DNA from: an uncultured Prevotellaceae bacterium | Lineage (GTDB): Bacteria; Bacteroidota; Bacteroidia; Bacteroidales; Muribaculaceae | Length of the DNA stretch: 30,048 nt | Assembly (NCBI GenBank): GCA_947254205.1 | Contig: CAMYCE010000014.1 | Span: 1 to 30,048 of the forward strand | Direction: 5' to 3' | Shown: positions 1 through 8,167 of the stretch, in pieces | Position numbering within the stretch: the first letter of the stretch is position 1 | Layout: each line of letters starts with the position of its first letter | Translations under genes and position numbers: made by a program | Notes under the pieces: generated by a model | Told to the model about the DNA's origin: nothing | The model's input: the letters and a program-made list of their open reading frames with translations, nothing else | Databases searched by the model: none

Positions 1-65
1 CACAGCAGGGCATCAACATCGTGCGCTACAGCGACGGCACCACCAAGAAAGAGCTGGTTGAATAA
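1..65 (+). CDS. C-terminal tail of a secreted protein (partial)
   Basis: Only the last 20 codons are present, read in the frame that starts at base 3 and stopping with TAA at 63-65. The residues include GINIVRYSDGTTKK. This resembles the last strand of Bacteroidetes C-terminal sorting domains, where a G(I/V)(N/Y)(I/V)(V/I)R stretch is followed by a short charged end. The missing part is therefore probably a secreted or surface protein exported by the type IX system, but nothing can be said about its catalytic part. A long hairpin follows directly. Confidence 0.5.
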   Translation, partial: QQGINIVRYSDGTTKKELVE

Positions 66-150
66 CCAGCCCCGCAAAACCCAACAAGTCAAGTGGCTTG
101 AACTTCCCCACAAGGCAAGGGGAGGCTCAAGCCACTTGGCTTGGGGGCTG
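66..150. terminator. Long hairpin, probable terminator
   Basis: Arms at 85-109 and 119-143 pair over 25 positions with only a few mismatches or G-T pairs. The loop is the nine bases 110-118. CAGCCCC near 67-73 can pair with GGGGCTG at 144-150 to lengthen the stem. It lies between two convergent genes, so it could stop transcription from either side. It has no clear T-run on the plus side, so intrinsic termination is likely rather than certain. Confidence 0.55.
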
Positions 151-184
151 ATAAATGAGGTTTGAAGGTGCTTGAGGGAAGGCT

Positions 185-517
185 TTAGAATTCGAGTTCA
201 AGACCAATCATCACTTCTTCGGGAGCAAAGCGCAATCCCCAGCCGTCGTTGCTCAATCCGTAGCCCAGCATCACACCTGCCGCCCATGTGCGATTGAATC
301 GCCAGCCTGCTTCGGGAAAAAACTGTAGAGTTGAGGTGTTGGTTTTGTTGTTGTTCCAGTAGGTTGCAGCGCTGCCCACAAAGAGGCCGTGCTCGTGGTC
401 GTCATCGTGAAAAGGGCTTGTATGCAACTCTTGTGCCGATAGTGTTGCGCAAGCCGGGAGCAGTGCCACAAGCAGTGCAATGAGTTGAGAATAATGTTTC
501 TTTTTATTTTTTTTGAT
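185..517 (-). pseudogene. Short outer-membrane beta-barrel-like protein lacking a normal start codon
   Basis: The minus-strand reading frame encodes a lysine-rich start, a hydrophobic stretch (LIALLVALLPACATLSA) and an AQE cleavage region, a convincing signal peptide. A short barrel-like part follows with aromatic/glycine strands (FFPEAGWRFNRTWAAGVMLGYG) and a terminal phenylalanine. No ATG, GTG or TTG lies in frame upstream of the signal peptide. The first GTG (469) is in the middle of the hydrophobic core. The nearest ATG (534) is in another frame and meets TAA after four codons. One extra A in the AAAA at 525-528 would restore a reading frame starting MLKNLTIKKNKKKHY. The mature part is only about 90 residues, shorter than I expect for this type of barrel. 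It is probably a decayed gene, an ATC start, or a one-base sequence error. The coordinates start at the first lysine-rich codon (ATC). Confidence 0.5.
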
Positions 518-676
518 TGTTAAGTTTTCAACATGAGGGATACCCCAAGAAAGCGCACCAGTTTTTCTTTGAGACCAAAAAAACGGTGCGCTTTCAATTG
601 AGCTTGTGAGTATTTATTATGCAATGTAAAGTAGTTCCTTTTTTATTTATTCTTAAAACTCTAACTCTTGTGCTTG

Positions 677-707
677 CAAAGTTAGGTGCATGTCGATTTC
701 TTTACAA
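677..707 (-). promoter_or_regulatory. Promoter for the short outer-membrane gene
   Basis: On the minus strand TTG (707-705), a 20-base spacer and TAACTTTG (684-677) match the Bacteroidetes primary-sigma promoter. Transcription would start near 670, giving a leader of about 150 bases that contains the 549-595 hairpin. Confidence 0.6.
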
Positions 708-837
708 TACCTAAAAATTGGTATTTTATCTCCTGTTGCCGGCTTGCCGTGAAATCACGGCTAAAATCATGCTGTGCTCGATGCTCTTTTTTACTAAAAA
801 TCAGATAAGAGAGTGTGTGCAGTCGCTTAGGTTTTGT

Positions 838-845
838 TATATTTG
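838..845 (+). promoter_or_regulatory. -7 box upstream of ptb
   Basis: TATATTTG fits TAnnTTTG and lies 82 bases upstream of the ptb ATG. No clear TTG is seen at the expected upstream distance, so support rests on the -7 element and its position. Confidence 0.4.
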
Positions 846-926
846 TATCGATATTTCCGGGTAATTTTTAATTTTTAGTTTTTTAAGCCTATTACCTATT
901 AAATATTGAATTAAACGACGAAAATA

Positions 927-1835
927 ATGACAAACAATAATGGTTTTCAGAATTTGATAGGAGTTTTGACTGCACGGCAAGCAATCAAGAAAGTTGCTGT
1001 TGTGTGGGCAGCCGACTTCCACACCGTTGAAGCCTGTGTGATGGCTTTGCAAGCTGGTTTTGTAGAAATAGCCTTTGTGGGCTGTGAAGAGCAGTTGCGA
1101 GAGCGTGAGGAGTTGCAACCATTTGCGAGCCGAGTGAGCTATGTGGAGGCCTCGACTCCCGACGATGCAGCGGGCAAGGCTGTTGCTCTCGCGCGCGAGG
1201 GTGCTGTAGACATTTTGATGAAAGGTCTCATCAACACCGACAACTTGTTGCGTGCTGTGCTCAACAAGGAAACGGGCATCTTGCCACAAGGCAACATCTT
1301 AACCCACATTGCAGTAGCAGCCATTCCGGCTTATCACAAGTTGCTTGCCTTTACCGATGGGGCAGTGATTCCCTATCCCACGCAGGAGCAACGAGTGCAG
1401 CAAGTGGCCTATGTGGCGCGTTTGTGTCACTCTTTTGGCATCGAAGAGCCCAAAATATCGCTCATTCATTGCACCGAGAAAGCCAATGGCAAGCATTTCC
1501 CATTCACTGTGGGTTATCAAGAAATTATCGACATGGCAGTTGCAGGGCGGTTTGGCAAGTGTGTGGTTGATGGTCCGCTCGACCTCAAAACCTCTTGCAA
1601 CGTTGAGAGTCTCATGACCAAAGGCATTGAATCGCCTGTTGCTGGCGATGCCGATGCCGTGATATTTCCCGACATTGAGTCGGGCAACGTGTTCTACAAG
1701 GCTATCACCCTTTTTGCAGGAGCGTCGACAGCCGGACTGTTGCAGGGTGCCATGGTACCCGTGGTGGTGTCGTCGCGAGCCGATAGCACTGTGTCGAAGT
1801 TTTATAGCTTGGTAGTGGCTGCCATGTGTGGCTAA
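927..1835 (+). CDS. ptb: Phosphate butyryltransferase
   Basis: The 302-residue protein belongs to the phosphate acetyl/butyryltransferase family. It moves an acyl group from butyryl-CoA (or a branched acyl-CoA) to phosphate, in the cytoplasm. Family features include the early VAVVWAADFHTVEA segment, DILMKGLINTDNLLRAVLN in the first domain, LLAFTDGAVIPYPT in the middle, and GPLDLKTSCN followed by GDADAVIFPDIESGNVFYK near the end. The last is the conserved signature of this family. Length is normal for a phosphate butyryltransferase. The next gene on the same strand is butyrate kinase, 82 bases downstream, which supports the butyryl rather than the acetyl assignment. Substrate preference among butyryl-, isobutyryl- and isovaleryl-CoA cannot be read from the sequence. 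Confidence 0.93.
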   Translation: MTNNNGFQNLIGVLTARQAIKKVAVVWAADFHTVEACVMALQAGFVEIAFVGCEEQLREREELQPFASRVSYVEASTPDDAAGKAVALAREGAVDILMKGLINTDNLLRAVLNKETGILPQGNILTHIAVAAIPAYHKLLAFTDGAVIPYPTQEQRVQQVAYVARLCHSFGIEEPKISLIHCTEKANGKHFPFTVGYQEIIDMAVAGRFGKCVVDGPLDLKTSCNVESLMTKGIESPVAGDADAVIFPDIESGNVFYKAITLFAGASTAGLLQGAMVPVVVSSRADSTVSKFYSLVVAAMCG

Positions 1836-1856
1836 AGTTTTTAGGCACGATTTTTG

Positions 1857-1888
1857 ATTAAAGAGTCTACTTGTTGCGACTCTTTAAT
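1857..1888 (+). promoter_or_regulatory. Hairpin between ptb and buk
   Basis: ATTAAAGAGTC at 1857-1867 pairs perfectly with GACTCTTTAAT at 1878-1888 around a 10-base loop. The following bases are only weakly T-rich. It may attenuate transcription into buk, stabilise the ptb message, or be a leaky terminator. Confidence 0.55.
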
Positions 1889-1917
1889 GTTTCAATTACT
1901 TCTTCTATATTAATGAA

Positions 1918-2982
1918 ATGATGCGCATTCTTGTAATAAATCCAGGTTCAACCTCAACCAAAATAGCTGTTTACGACAACGAGCAGCTTGTGAATAGTTG
2001 CAATATCGAGCACAGTCGTGAGCAGTTGGCACAATTTGACAGCATTATCGACCAACTCGATTTTCGCACTCAAGTGGTGTTGCACGAGCTTCAAGCGATG
2101 AACATTGCTCTCGATTTTCAAGCGGTGATAGGGCGGGGTGGCCTTGCCAAGCCTGTGGCTGGTGGAGTGTATGAAATCAATGAACTCATGCTCAACGACA
2201 CACGCCATGCTGTGCACTGGCACGCTTGCGACTTGGGTTGTTTTATTGCTCACTCCATTGCTTCGCAAATTGAAGGATGTCGCAGTTTCATTGCCGACCC
2301 GGGTGTAGTAGATGAGCTAAACGATTATGCACGCATTTGTGGCTCTCCGCTCATGAAGCGCATTTGCATTTGGCACGCTCTCAATCAGCGCGCTATTGCT
2401 CGTCGACATGCTCGCCAAATGGGGTGCAACTATGAAGACCTCAACCTCATTGTGTGTCACTTGGGCGGAGGTGTGTCGATTGCAGCCCACGACCATGGAC
2501 GTGCCGTTGATGCCAACAATGCCCTCGATGGTGAGGGGCCCTTCTCGCCTGAGCGCGCTGGCTCGTTGCCCGCGGCCGATCTCATTAGGTTGTGTTTTAG
2601 TGGCAAATACACCGAGAAAGAGTTGCTCAAGCGCATTGCCGGGCAAGCTGGACTGACGGCATTGCTGGGCACCAACAACCTCATGGAAATTCAAGATCGC
2701 ATTGCTGCAGGCGACAAGCATGCCGAGCTCATCATCGATGCCATGATTTATCACATTGCCAAGAATATTGTTGCCGAGGCTGCCGTGCTCTATGGCAAGG
2801 TCGATGCCATTTTAATTACCGGCGGCATGGCTCACAGCCAATATGTGATGTCGCGATTGCTCAAGCGCATCGAGTTTCTCGCCCCTGTTTATTGCTATCC
2901 GGGCGAGGGAGAGCTTGAAGCGTTGGCCCTGAATGCCTATTGGGTGCTGTGTGGCAAAATCGAAGCCAAAGAATATGTTTAA
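1918..2982 (+). CDS. buk: Butyrate kinase
   Basis: The 354-residue protein is an acetate/butyrate kinase of the ASKHA fold. It transfers phosphate from butyryl-phosphate to ADP, giving butyrate and ATP. The N-terminal phosphate loop reads ILVINPGSTSTKIAVY. Later landmarks are the VIGRGG segment, the FIADPGVVDEL segment, HLGGGVSIAAHDHGRAVDANNA, and ILITGGMAHS in the C-terminal nucleotide site. Length is normal. Translation can start at 1918 or at the adjacent ATG 1921, and homologues usually begin with a single methionine before the ILVINPG strand. It pairs with ptb as a substrate-level phosphorylation module. The hairpin between the two genes may set their ratio. Its 3' end lies 18 bases from the convergent nuclease gene. 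Confidence 0.93.
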   Translation: MMRILVINPGSTSTKIAVYDNEQLVNSCNIEHSREQLAQFDSIIDQLDFRTQVVLHELQAMNIALDFQAVIGRGGLAKPVAGGVYEINELMLNDTRHAVHWHACDLGCFIAHSIASQIEGCRSFIADPGVVDELNDYARICGSPLMKRICIWHALNQRAIARRHARQMGCNYEDLNLIVCHLGGGVSIAAHDHGRAVDANNALDGEGPFSPERAGSLPAADLIRLCFSGKYTEKELLKRIAGQAGLTALLGTNNLMEIQDRIAAGDKHAELIIDAMIYHIAKNIVAEAAVLYGKVDAILITGGMAHSQYVMSRLLKRIEFLAPVYCYPGEGELEALALNAYWVLCGKIEAKEYV

Positions 2983-3000
2983 AAGTGAAGCCTCATATAG

Positions 3001-4521
3001 CTACCGCCTGCAAAACTCCACAAAGTTGCAATATTGGCATGTGGTGGAGTCTTTGTCGCATTGACTTATAGGCTTTTCCATCGAGAAAAATTCACCATTC
3101 ATGAGTGTGCTCATGTGCTCAATAAATTTCTTGTTTAGTTCAAATTCTTCAAATTCTTCTTTTTTCCCTTTTTTTCCTGTGGCTGTTTCAAAGTTTTCAA
3201 CCACCTCTTGTCCATATTTCACTCCCGACTCGTTGATGTCGCGCAACTTGTAGATGACGGGCATGATTTCTTGCTCATTGGGGTGTTCCTGCTTGTAGGC
3301 ATTGCAATAGAGAAAGAGCTGGCGTATGGCATCAACATTCTTGGTGCAATTGCGTTGTGTGAGATGTTCAACATTGCTGAATTTTGTCTCGTCTTTACCT
3401 GTTTTGTAGTCGATGATGCGCAACGGGCCGGTGCCTCCAATTTTGTCGATGCGGTCGGCCTTATAGGTGAAATTGAAGGTGCAATTGTTGCCCAGCTGCA
3501 AGGCTAATTGGTGAGTTTTTTCGCACTCGTATATTTCAAAAAAGCCGGCCTTGTGTTGTTGCAACAGCTCTAAGTCATAGTTGAGCACATTGCAGGCATA
3601 GGTGTGCATGGCATCGAAGATAATGCTCGCCTCGCCAGTGAGAGGAGTGTTGAGCTCGCCCTCTTTGCGATGCAAAAATAGCAAGTTGGTGTTTTGAATT
3701 AAGAATGTGTTGAGAGCGTTTTTCTTGAAGTTTTCAATGGCTTGCTGGGTCACGATATAGTGCCCCTTGGCATCTTGCTTGCCATCGGGGTAGTAGAGTT
3801 GCTGCAAGGTGTCGTGCACAATCGAGCCAAAGGTGGCAGCGTCCATAAATTCACTCTCCTTGTTGTCGTCGTTGAGTTTCTCGATGTGATGAAAATAGAA
3901 CTTGAGGGGGCATTTGATGTGCTCTTTGATTGAGCTTGCCGAGAGATAGGCTTTGGGAAACCCCTCACTGCGATAGGCTTCGATGGCTTGAGCAATGTGT
4001 GCAGTTTTGGCTACATTGATTTCAAGCGTGTTGGAAGGTTGCACCTTGAGCGAGAGTTGGCTGTGATGAATGTCTTGGCCATAGATGAGATTGAGTTGCT
4101 TGATGAATCGTGAATACTCGCCCGACCCCATGGCCTGACTGCTGCAGTCGTAGAGCAAGTGCACGTTTTGAGCACGCGCAATGAGCCTGAAAAAGTAGTA
4201 GGCCATCATCGACTCTTGGTGCTCGATTGTTGCCATTTCATGGGCTTTGCGCAAGAAAGTGGGTATGAAAGAGCTGGTGAAAAACTTGCGTGGAAACACT
4301 CGCTCGTTCATCGACATCACGATCAAGTTTTTAAAGTCGAGGCATCGGGTCTCGAGCACACCCATGATTTGCAGGCCTGCCAAAGGCTCGCCTTGAAATG
4401 GAATGGTGTAGAGCGACACAAGGCGATCGATGAGGTAAAACACCGTTGTTTCGTGCATGGGTGCGCCATACAGGGCAATCATTTCTTTAATTTCATTGAG
4501 CACAGCTCTATATTTTTGCAA
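3001..4521 (-). CDS. AddB-like PD-(D/E)XK nuclease, C-terminal half of a split gene
   Basis: This 506-residue frame is the second half of a protein that in Bacteroidetes is normally about 1000 residues long. It carries a helicase-like GVLETRCLDFKNLIVMSMNE segment (about 54-73), as in the inactive helicase domain of AddB. A RecB-type nuclease core follows, with RIIDYKTGKDE supplying the D-x-K catalytic pattern. Cysteines that could hold a 4Fe-4S cluster are Cys204 in KCPLKFYF and the terminal C-x2-C-x5-C (Cys495, 498, 504). The probable role is end processing in double-strand break repair. The only start here is TTG at 4521, inside the coding sequence of the upstream half, with no room for a promoter. 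Reading A4 instead of A5 in GCAAAAATATAG would join both halves as FLAKYRAVLNE. A frameshift or a base error is therefore more likely than an independent gene. Confidence 0.8.
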   Translation of the reverse strand: MQKYRAVLNEIKEMIALYGAPMHETTVFYLIDRLVSLYTIPFQGEPLAGLQIMGVLETRCLDFKNLIVMSMNERVFPRKFFTSSFIPTFLRKAHEMATIEHQESMMAYYFFRLIARAQNVHLLYDCSSQAMGSGEYSRFIKQLNLIYGQDIHHSQLSLKVQPSNTLEINVAKTAHIAQAIEAYRSEGFPKAYLSASSIKEHIKCPLKFYFHHIEKLNDDNKESEFMDAATFGSIVHDTLQQLYYPDGKQDAKGHYIVTQQAIENFKKNALNTFLIQNTNLLFLHRKEGELNTPLTGEASIIFDAMHTYACNVLNYDLELLQQHKAGFFEIYECEKTHQLALQLGNNCTFNFTYKADRIDKIGGTGPLRIIDYKTGKDETKFSNVEHLTQRNCTKNVDAIRQLFLYCNAYKQEHPNEQEIMPVIYKLRDINESGVKYGQEVVENFETATGKKGKKEEFEEFELNKKFIEHMSTLMNGEFFSMEKPISQCDKDSTTCQYCNFVEFCRR

Positions 4522-6022
4522 GAAAGCCAGTTGCTGTCATGGTAGCTGGCTCATCGCTGGCTTCAACCTCATTGTCTGCGAGCCCTTCAAGTGTGCCTTG
4601 CGTGGGTTGGGTGTCGCCGTTCATGAGGTGTTCCACGCGCTCAACAAATTGGGCAATGTTGTCGATATAGGCAATCACATCGCTGTTGTCTTTGAGATTT
4701 TTGATTGTGACAAACAGGTTCTCAAAGCCAGTGTCCTTGAATGTGCTCTCGGGAATGTTAAATAGATTCTCGTTGTCGATGAGACTCAACAAGCGTGTTG
4801 AACTGCTGGTGAACAATGACTTGATGAGCGGGTGTGAAAGCACGGTTTTCACATGGTCGCGATAAAAACTATATTCGTTTTCTCCACCATTTTTTGAGGC
4901 ATGATGGTGCATGTTGGCCACCATGCGCATGAGCGATGCAATGTCGCTGCCTCGCAGTGGATAGCCCACAGTCACGTTGATGTTGGATATAGAGTCGCTC
5001 ACCGAGTTGATGAGAGGCATGAACAAGGCTTCATCGGGTAGCACTATGGCAGTGTCGATAGCATTGTCCACATTGCCCACTTCTCCATTTTTCACCCATT
5101 GATCGATGATGTTGAAAGCGCATTTGGCTTGCCCGGTGCGAGCCGGAATGCCGGTGACAGTGATGTGGGGAAATTGATTGATTTTTTGTTCTTGAACAGC
5201 ATTGGGAAATTGCTTCACATAGCCGTCCATGAACTTGGTGGCCATGTTGCCACTGCGGGCAAAGGCAGGTGAGTTATAGTCCCAGCAAAACTCGGCAACC
5301 CCTTTTTTCTTTAAAGTGCCGAAGATGCATTTTTCGCTCTTGGAGAGCATGTTGAAGCCCACAAACACATATTTCTTGAATGGCAACTCATGGGGAGCAG
5401 TGTCTTGAAGCACCTTTACTGCCTTTTTCATCATCTTGCCCCTGTAGGATAGCCCTTGCTCCTCGATTTTCTCATTAAACTTGCAGTATAGCTCATAGAG
5501 TTGTTGCCACAGTTTGAGATAGTTTTTTTTCACAAACAGCTTGTCGTCGTCCTCGTTTGAGGGCACTTGCACGTTCAAGAAACGCTCAACTGTTTCCTTG
5601 AGTTCAGGTGTCATGTAGTCGGTGGCAATTTCTTTGAGTTCGCGTGTGTTTTTAAACAACTGCTCGGCGTCGACCCTATACATGTCGACATCGTTGAAAT
5701 CGCTCAATATGATACCTCCCCAGTAAACGAACTTGTCAAATTCATAGTCTTCGTTGTTGTTTAGCTCGCAATAGGCATGATAGAGCATAAACATCGACTC
5801 GATGGGTGAGGCCGCAATGTCGCCCGTTGTGTCGGCAATGAAATCGCTGATGGTGGTGATGTGGGGTTGCAACATGAGTTGAGTCACCTCTTGCTCAAGG
5901 TAGTGCTTGAAAAATTGACTGCTGCGACGGTTGGGAAACACAAAACAGTAGTCGGTGAGCTTGTGACCCAGTTGGTTGTAGTGTTGCGCTATGACTTGCA
6001 AAAAGGGAGGGTAGGGCATCAT
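4508..6022 (-). CDS. AddB-like PD-(D/E)XK nuclease, N-terminal half of a split gene
   Basis: The 504-residue frame begins with a degenerate helicase domain: DYCFVFPNRRSSQFFKHYL at about 24-42 stands where an active UvrD-type enzyme would have its Walker A loop. The segments ITTISDFIAD, YWGGIILSDFNDVD and KKYVFVGFNMLSKSE follow the usual order of this family. It ends at a TAG just after TATGFLAKI, exactly where the reading frame of the nuclease half (3001-4521) takes over. The two together would give about 1010 residues, the family's usual size. It lies 28 bases downstream of holB on the same strand, so the two probably share a transcript. If the frameshift is real, this half would lack the nuclease and the iron-sulfur cysteines and would probably be inactive in repair. 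Confidence 0.8.
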   Translation of the reverse strand: MMPYPPFLQVIAQHYNQLGHKLTDYCFVFPNRRSSQFFKHYLEQEVTQLMLQPHITTISDFIADTTGDIAASPIESMFMLYHAYCELNNNEDYEFDKFVYWGGIILSDFNDVDMYRVDAEQLFKNTRELKEIATDYMTPELKETVERFLNVQVPSNEDDDKLFVKKNYLKLWQQLYELYCKFNEKIEEQGLSYRGKMMKKAVKVLQDTAPHELPFKKYVFVGFNMLSKSEKCIFGTLKKKGVAEFCWDYNSPAFARSGNMATKFMDGYVKQFPNAVQEQKINQFPHITVTGIPARTGQAKCAFNIIDQWVKNGEVGNVDNAIDTAIVLPDEALFMPLINSVSDSISNINVTVGYPLRGSDIASLMRMVANMHHHASKNGGENEYSFYRDHVKTVLSHPLIKSLFTSSSTRLLSLIDNENLFNIPESTFKDTGFENLFVTIKNLKDNSDVIAYIDNIAQFVERVEHLMNGDTQPTQGTLEGLADNEVEASDEPATMTATGFLAKI

Positions 6023-6050
6023 AATTGCTCGATGTGTTGAGAGAGAAAAA

Positions 6051-7169
6051 TTAAACTTTGATGAGGATAGTGATTTTTATAGCCATGTCAAAGAGCACAA
6101 TTTTGGCATTACCATTCATCTTGATGTCGGTTTCGGCATGGTCAAATTGCTCAAGCATGCGCTCCACATTGTTCTCGTTGATGAAAGGGGCAAAATTTTT
6201 GCTAAAGGCTTCTTCCTCTTGCGTTTCATAGTTGAGAGTGGGGCAGTGCAGGTTGTAGATAAAGTTTTCTCGCACCATGCGAGTGCAATAGGCAAGAAAC
6301 CGGCGCGTTTTTTCGCGTTTATAGTCGGCAATCATTTCGCTCCAGTCTTTGAGCGACTTGAGGTCGCGCATGTAGGCCAGGCGCATGAGTTGCACAAAAT
6401 TGGCGTGAAACTTGCGACTCTCGCTGTCGAGTTGCATGTTGTTTTTGGCTTGCACCACATTGCCATCGGCAGGGGCTGCCACGGCCATAGCGTCTTGCAT
6501 GTCGATGTTATAGCGGTGGGCAATGTATTGGGCAATTTCTTGTGTCGATGGTTTTTTGAGTTCCACACGTTGAGTGCGAGAGAAAATGGTGGGCAATATG
6601 GCTTGTGCATCGTTGCTCACCAAAATGAAGATGCAGTCGGCCGATGGCTCTTCGATGAGTTTGAGCAACTTGTTGGCGCAGGCTTCATTCATTTTCTCGG
6701 GTAGCCACTGAATGAGCACTTTGTATTTGGCTGTGTAGGCGGCAAAGCTCATGTTTCTAATGATTTTGTCGCTTTCAGAGCCATAGATGAGCGGCTGTGC
6801 GTTGTCTTTGTTGAGTTTTTTCACCCACTCTTGATAGTCTTCCACGATGTCTTCACGCAAAAAGTCGCGCCACTCGTCGATGAAGTCATCGCTTGTGGGG
6901 TTTTCGTTTTTCTTGACAATGGGAAATGAAAAAAACGTGTCGGCATGGTTGAAGTTTTGATGTTGCAGGCACGAGGGACACTCGCCACATGGCTCACCGT
7001 TGTGGCGGTGGGTGCAGTGAATGTATTGGGCTGTGGCTCGCGCCAGAGCCAGCTTGGGTATTCCGGCATGGCCATGAAGGAGCAAGGCATGTGGCATGCG
7101 GTCGTTGTCGACCATGTTGCGCAACCGTGCTATGGCTTGCCGATTGCCTATGATGTCGCTAAATTTCAT
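6051..7169 (-). CDS. holB: DNA polymerase III subunit delta' (clamp-loader)
   Basis: The 372-residue protein is a clamp-loader AAA+ subunit. It begins FSDIIGNRQAIARLRNMV, followed by MPHALLLHG and a degenerate Walker A loop (GHAGIPKLALA) without the usual GKT, as expected for the non-hydrolysing delta' subunit. A zinc module is visible as Cys52, Cys61, Cys64 and Cys67 (CGECPSC). LLKLIEEP and the FSRTQRV segment, close to the SRC motif, complete the family signature. It helps load the sliding clamp onto DNA at the replisome. The adjacent AddB-like nuclease gene follows 28 bases downstream, and no promoter is evident between them. A minus-strand TAAATTTG at 7205-7198 may be its promoter, with a very short leader. 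Confidence 0.9.
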   Translation of the reverse strand: MKFSDIIGNRQAIARLRNMVDNDRMPHALLLHGHAGIPKLALARATAQYIHCTHRHNGEPCGECPSCLQHQNFNHADTFFSFPIVKKNENPTSDDFIDEWRDFLREDIVEDYQEWVKKLNKDNAQPLIYGSESDKIIRNMSFAAYTAKYKVLIQWLPEKMNEACANKLLKLIEEPSADCIFILVSNDAQAILPTIFSRTQRVELKKPSTQEIAQYIAHRYNIDMQDAMAVAAPADGNVVQAKNNMQLDSESRKFHANFVQLMRLAYMRDLKSLKDWSEMIADYKREKTRRFLAYCTRMVRENFIYNLHCPTLNYETQEEEAFSKNFAPFINENNVERMLEQFDHAETDIKMNGNAKIVLFDMAIKITILIKV

Positions 7170-7354
7170 TGTCTCAAAAAAATGTGATAGTGATTCACAA
7201 ATTTACTCTTTTTTTTTGACTTTAGCTGGCTCAAATCGTTGTTTTAAGCCCAATCGCCTTTAAACTTTTTATGTTTTTTTTTGTCTTAGTAGAAAAAGGA
7301 ATGTTGAACTTGCTTTAAGTATTCATTTATAGGAGCTATTATTCAAAAAAAATG

Positions 7355-7362
7355 TAACTTTG
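7355..7362 (+). promoter_or_regulatory. -7 box of the OmpA-like lipoprotein gene
   Basis: TAACTTTG matches TAnnTTTG exactly and lies 54 bases upstream of the ATG at 7416. No clear TTG is seen 20 bases further upstream. Confidence 0.5.
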
Positions 7363-7415
7363 CAGTTATAGTTATTTTGAGTCGAAATTATTTTTTTACA
7401 TAACATTTAAGAAAA

Positions 7416-8105
7416 ATGAAAAAGATTTTAAGTTTAGTTTTGTGTGCATCGATGATGCTCGGACTCTCGGGTTGTGGTTCATTAAATAATGCTACCAAGG
7501 GTGGTCTCTTTGGTGCTGGCGGTGGTGCTGCCATTGGTGCCGGTATTGGCGCGTTGATTGGCAAGGGCAAGGGTGCTGCCATTGGTGCTGCTGTGGGTGC
7601 CGTTGCTGGTGGAACTGCCGGCACGCTCATTGGCAAGAAGATGGACAAGCAAGCTCGTGAACTTGCTCAAATCGAGGGTGCACAAGTCGACACTGTGACC
7701 GACCAAAACAACCTCAAAGCCATCAAGGTGACATTTGACAACGGCATTCTCTTTGGTTTCAACAAAACCAACTTGAGCGCTGGTGCTAAGCAATCGCTCA
7801 GCAAGTTTGCTGTTTCGTTGCTAAACAACCCTCAAACCAATGTTCAAATTTGGGGCTTTACCGACAATAAGGGCACACGCGAAGTAAACGACCGTGTTTC
7901 GGCCGAGCGTGCACAAGTAGTGAAGACCTATCTCAACAATGCTGGTGTGAGCAATTCTCGCATGACAAGCGCCGGCTATGCTTGGGACAACCCTGTGGCA
8001 AGCAACGACACCGAGGCTGGACGTGCTCAAAACCGTCGTGTTGAGGTTTACATCACCGCCAACGAGAAGATGATCGAAGAAGCCAATGCAGGCACTTTGC
8101 AATAA
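7416..8105 (+). CDS. OmpA-family lipoprotein with glycine zipper
   Basis: The 229-residue protein starts with a lipoprotein signal peptide ending LGLSGC, so Cys20 is probably lipidated and the protein sits in the outer membrane. Residues about 29-75 are a glycine-zipper region (repeated GAAIGAGIGALIGKGKG-like units) that may insert in or line the membrane. Residues about 105-215 form an OmpA C-terminal domain, with FGFNKTNL, IWGFTDNKGTREVNDRVS, SAERAQVVKTYL and AQNRRVEVYI. The domain normally grips peptidoglycan, so the protein probably anchors the outer membrane to the wall. It has its own -7 box upstream and a strong terminator downstream, so it is probably expressed alone and at a good level. 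The exact physiological role is not evident. Confidence 0.88.
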   Translation: MKKILSLVLCASMMLGLSGCGSLNNATKGGLFGAGGGAAIGAGIGALIGKGKGAAIGAAVGAVAGGTAGTLIGKKMDKQARELAQIEGAQVDTVTDQNNLKAIKVTFDNGILFGFNKTNLSAGAKQSLSKFAVSLLNNPQTNVQIWGFTDNKGTREVNDRVSAERAQVVKTYLNNAGVSNSRMTSAGYAWDNPVASNDTEAGRAQNRRVEVYITANEKMIEEANAGTLQ

Positions 8106-8167
8106 TCAACATAATCTTTGACCCACTTTCTCTTGCTACAAGCATTGCAAGAGATTGTCGACCTCAC

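Larger units (their letters stand above)
518..926. other. Intergenic region between divergent genes
   Basis: This stretch holds no convincing gene. It contains a perfect 11-bp inverted repeat (549-559 with 585-595) in the leader of the minus-strand gene, the minus-strand promoter at 677-707, a short perfect hairpin GCCGTG-aaat-CACGGC at 746-761, and the plus-strand -7 box TATATTTG at 838-845 that probably serves ptb. The rest is AT-rich spacer. Confidence 0.5.
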
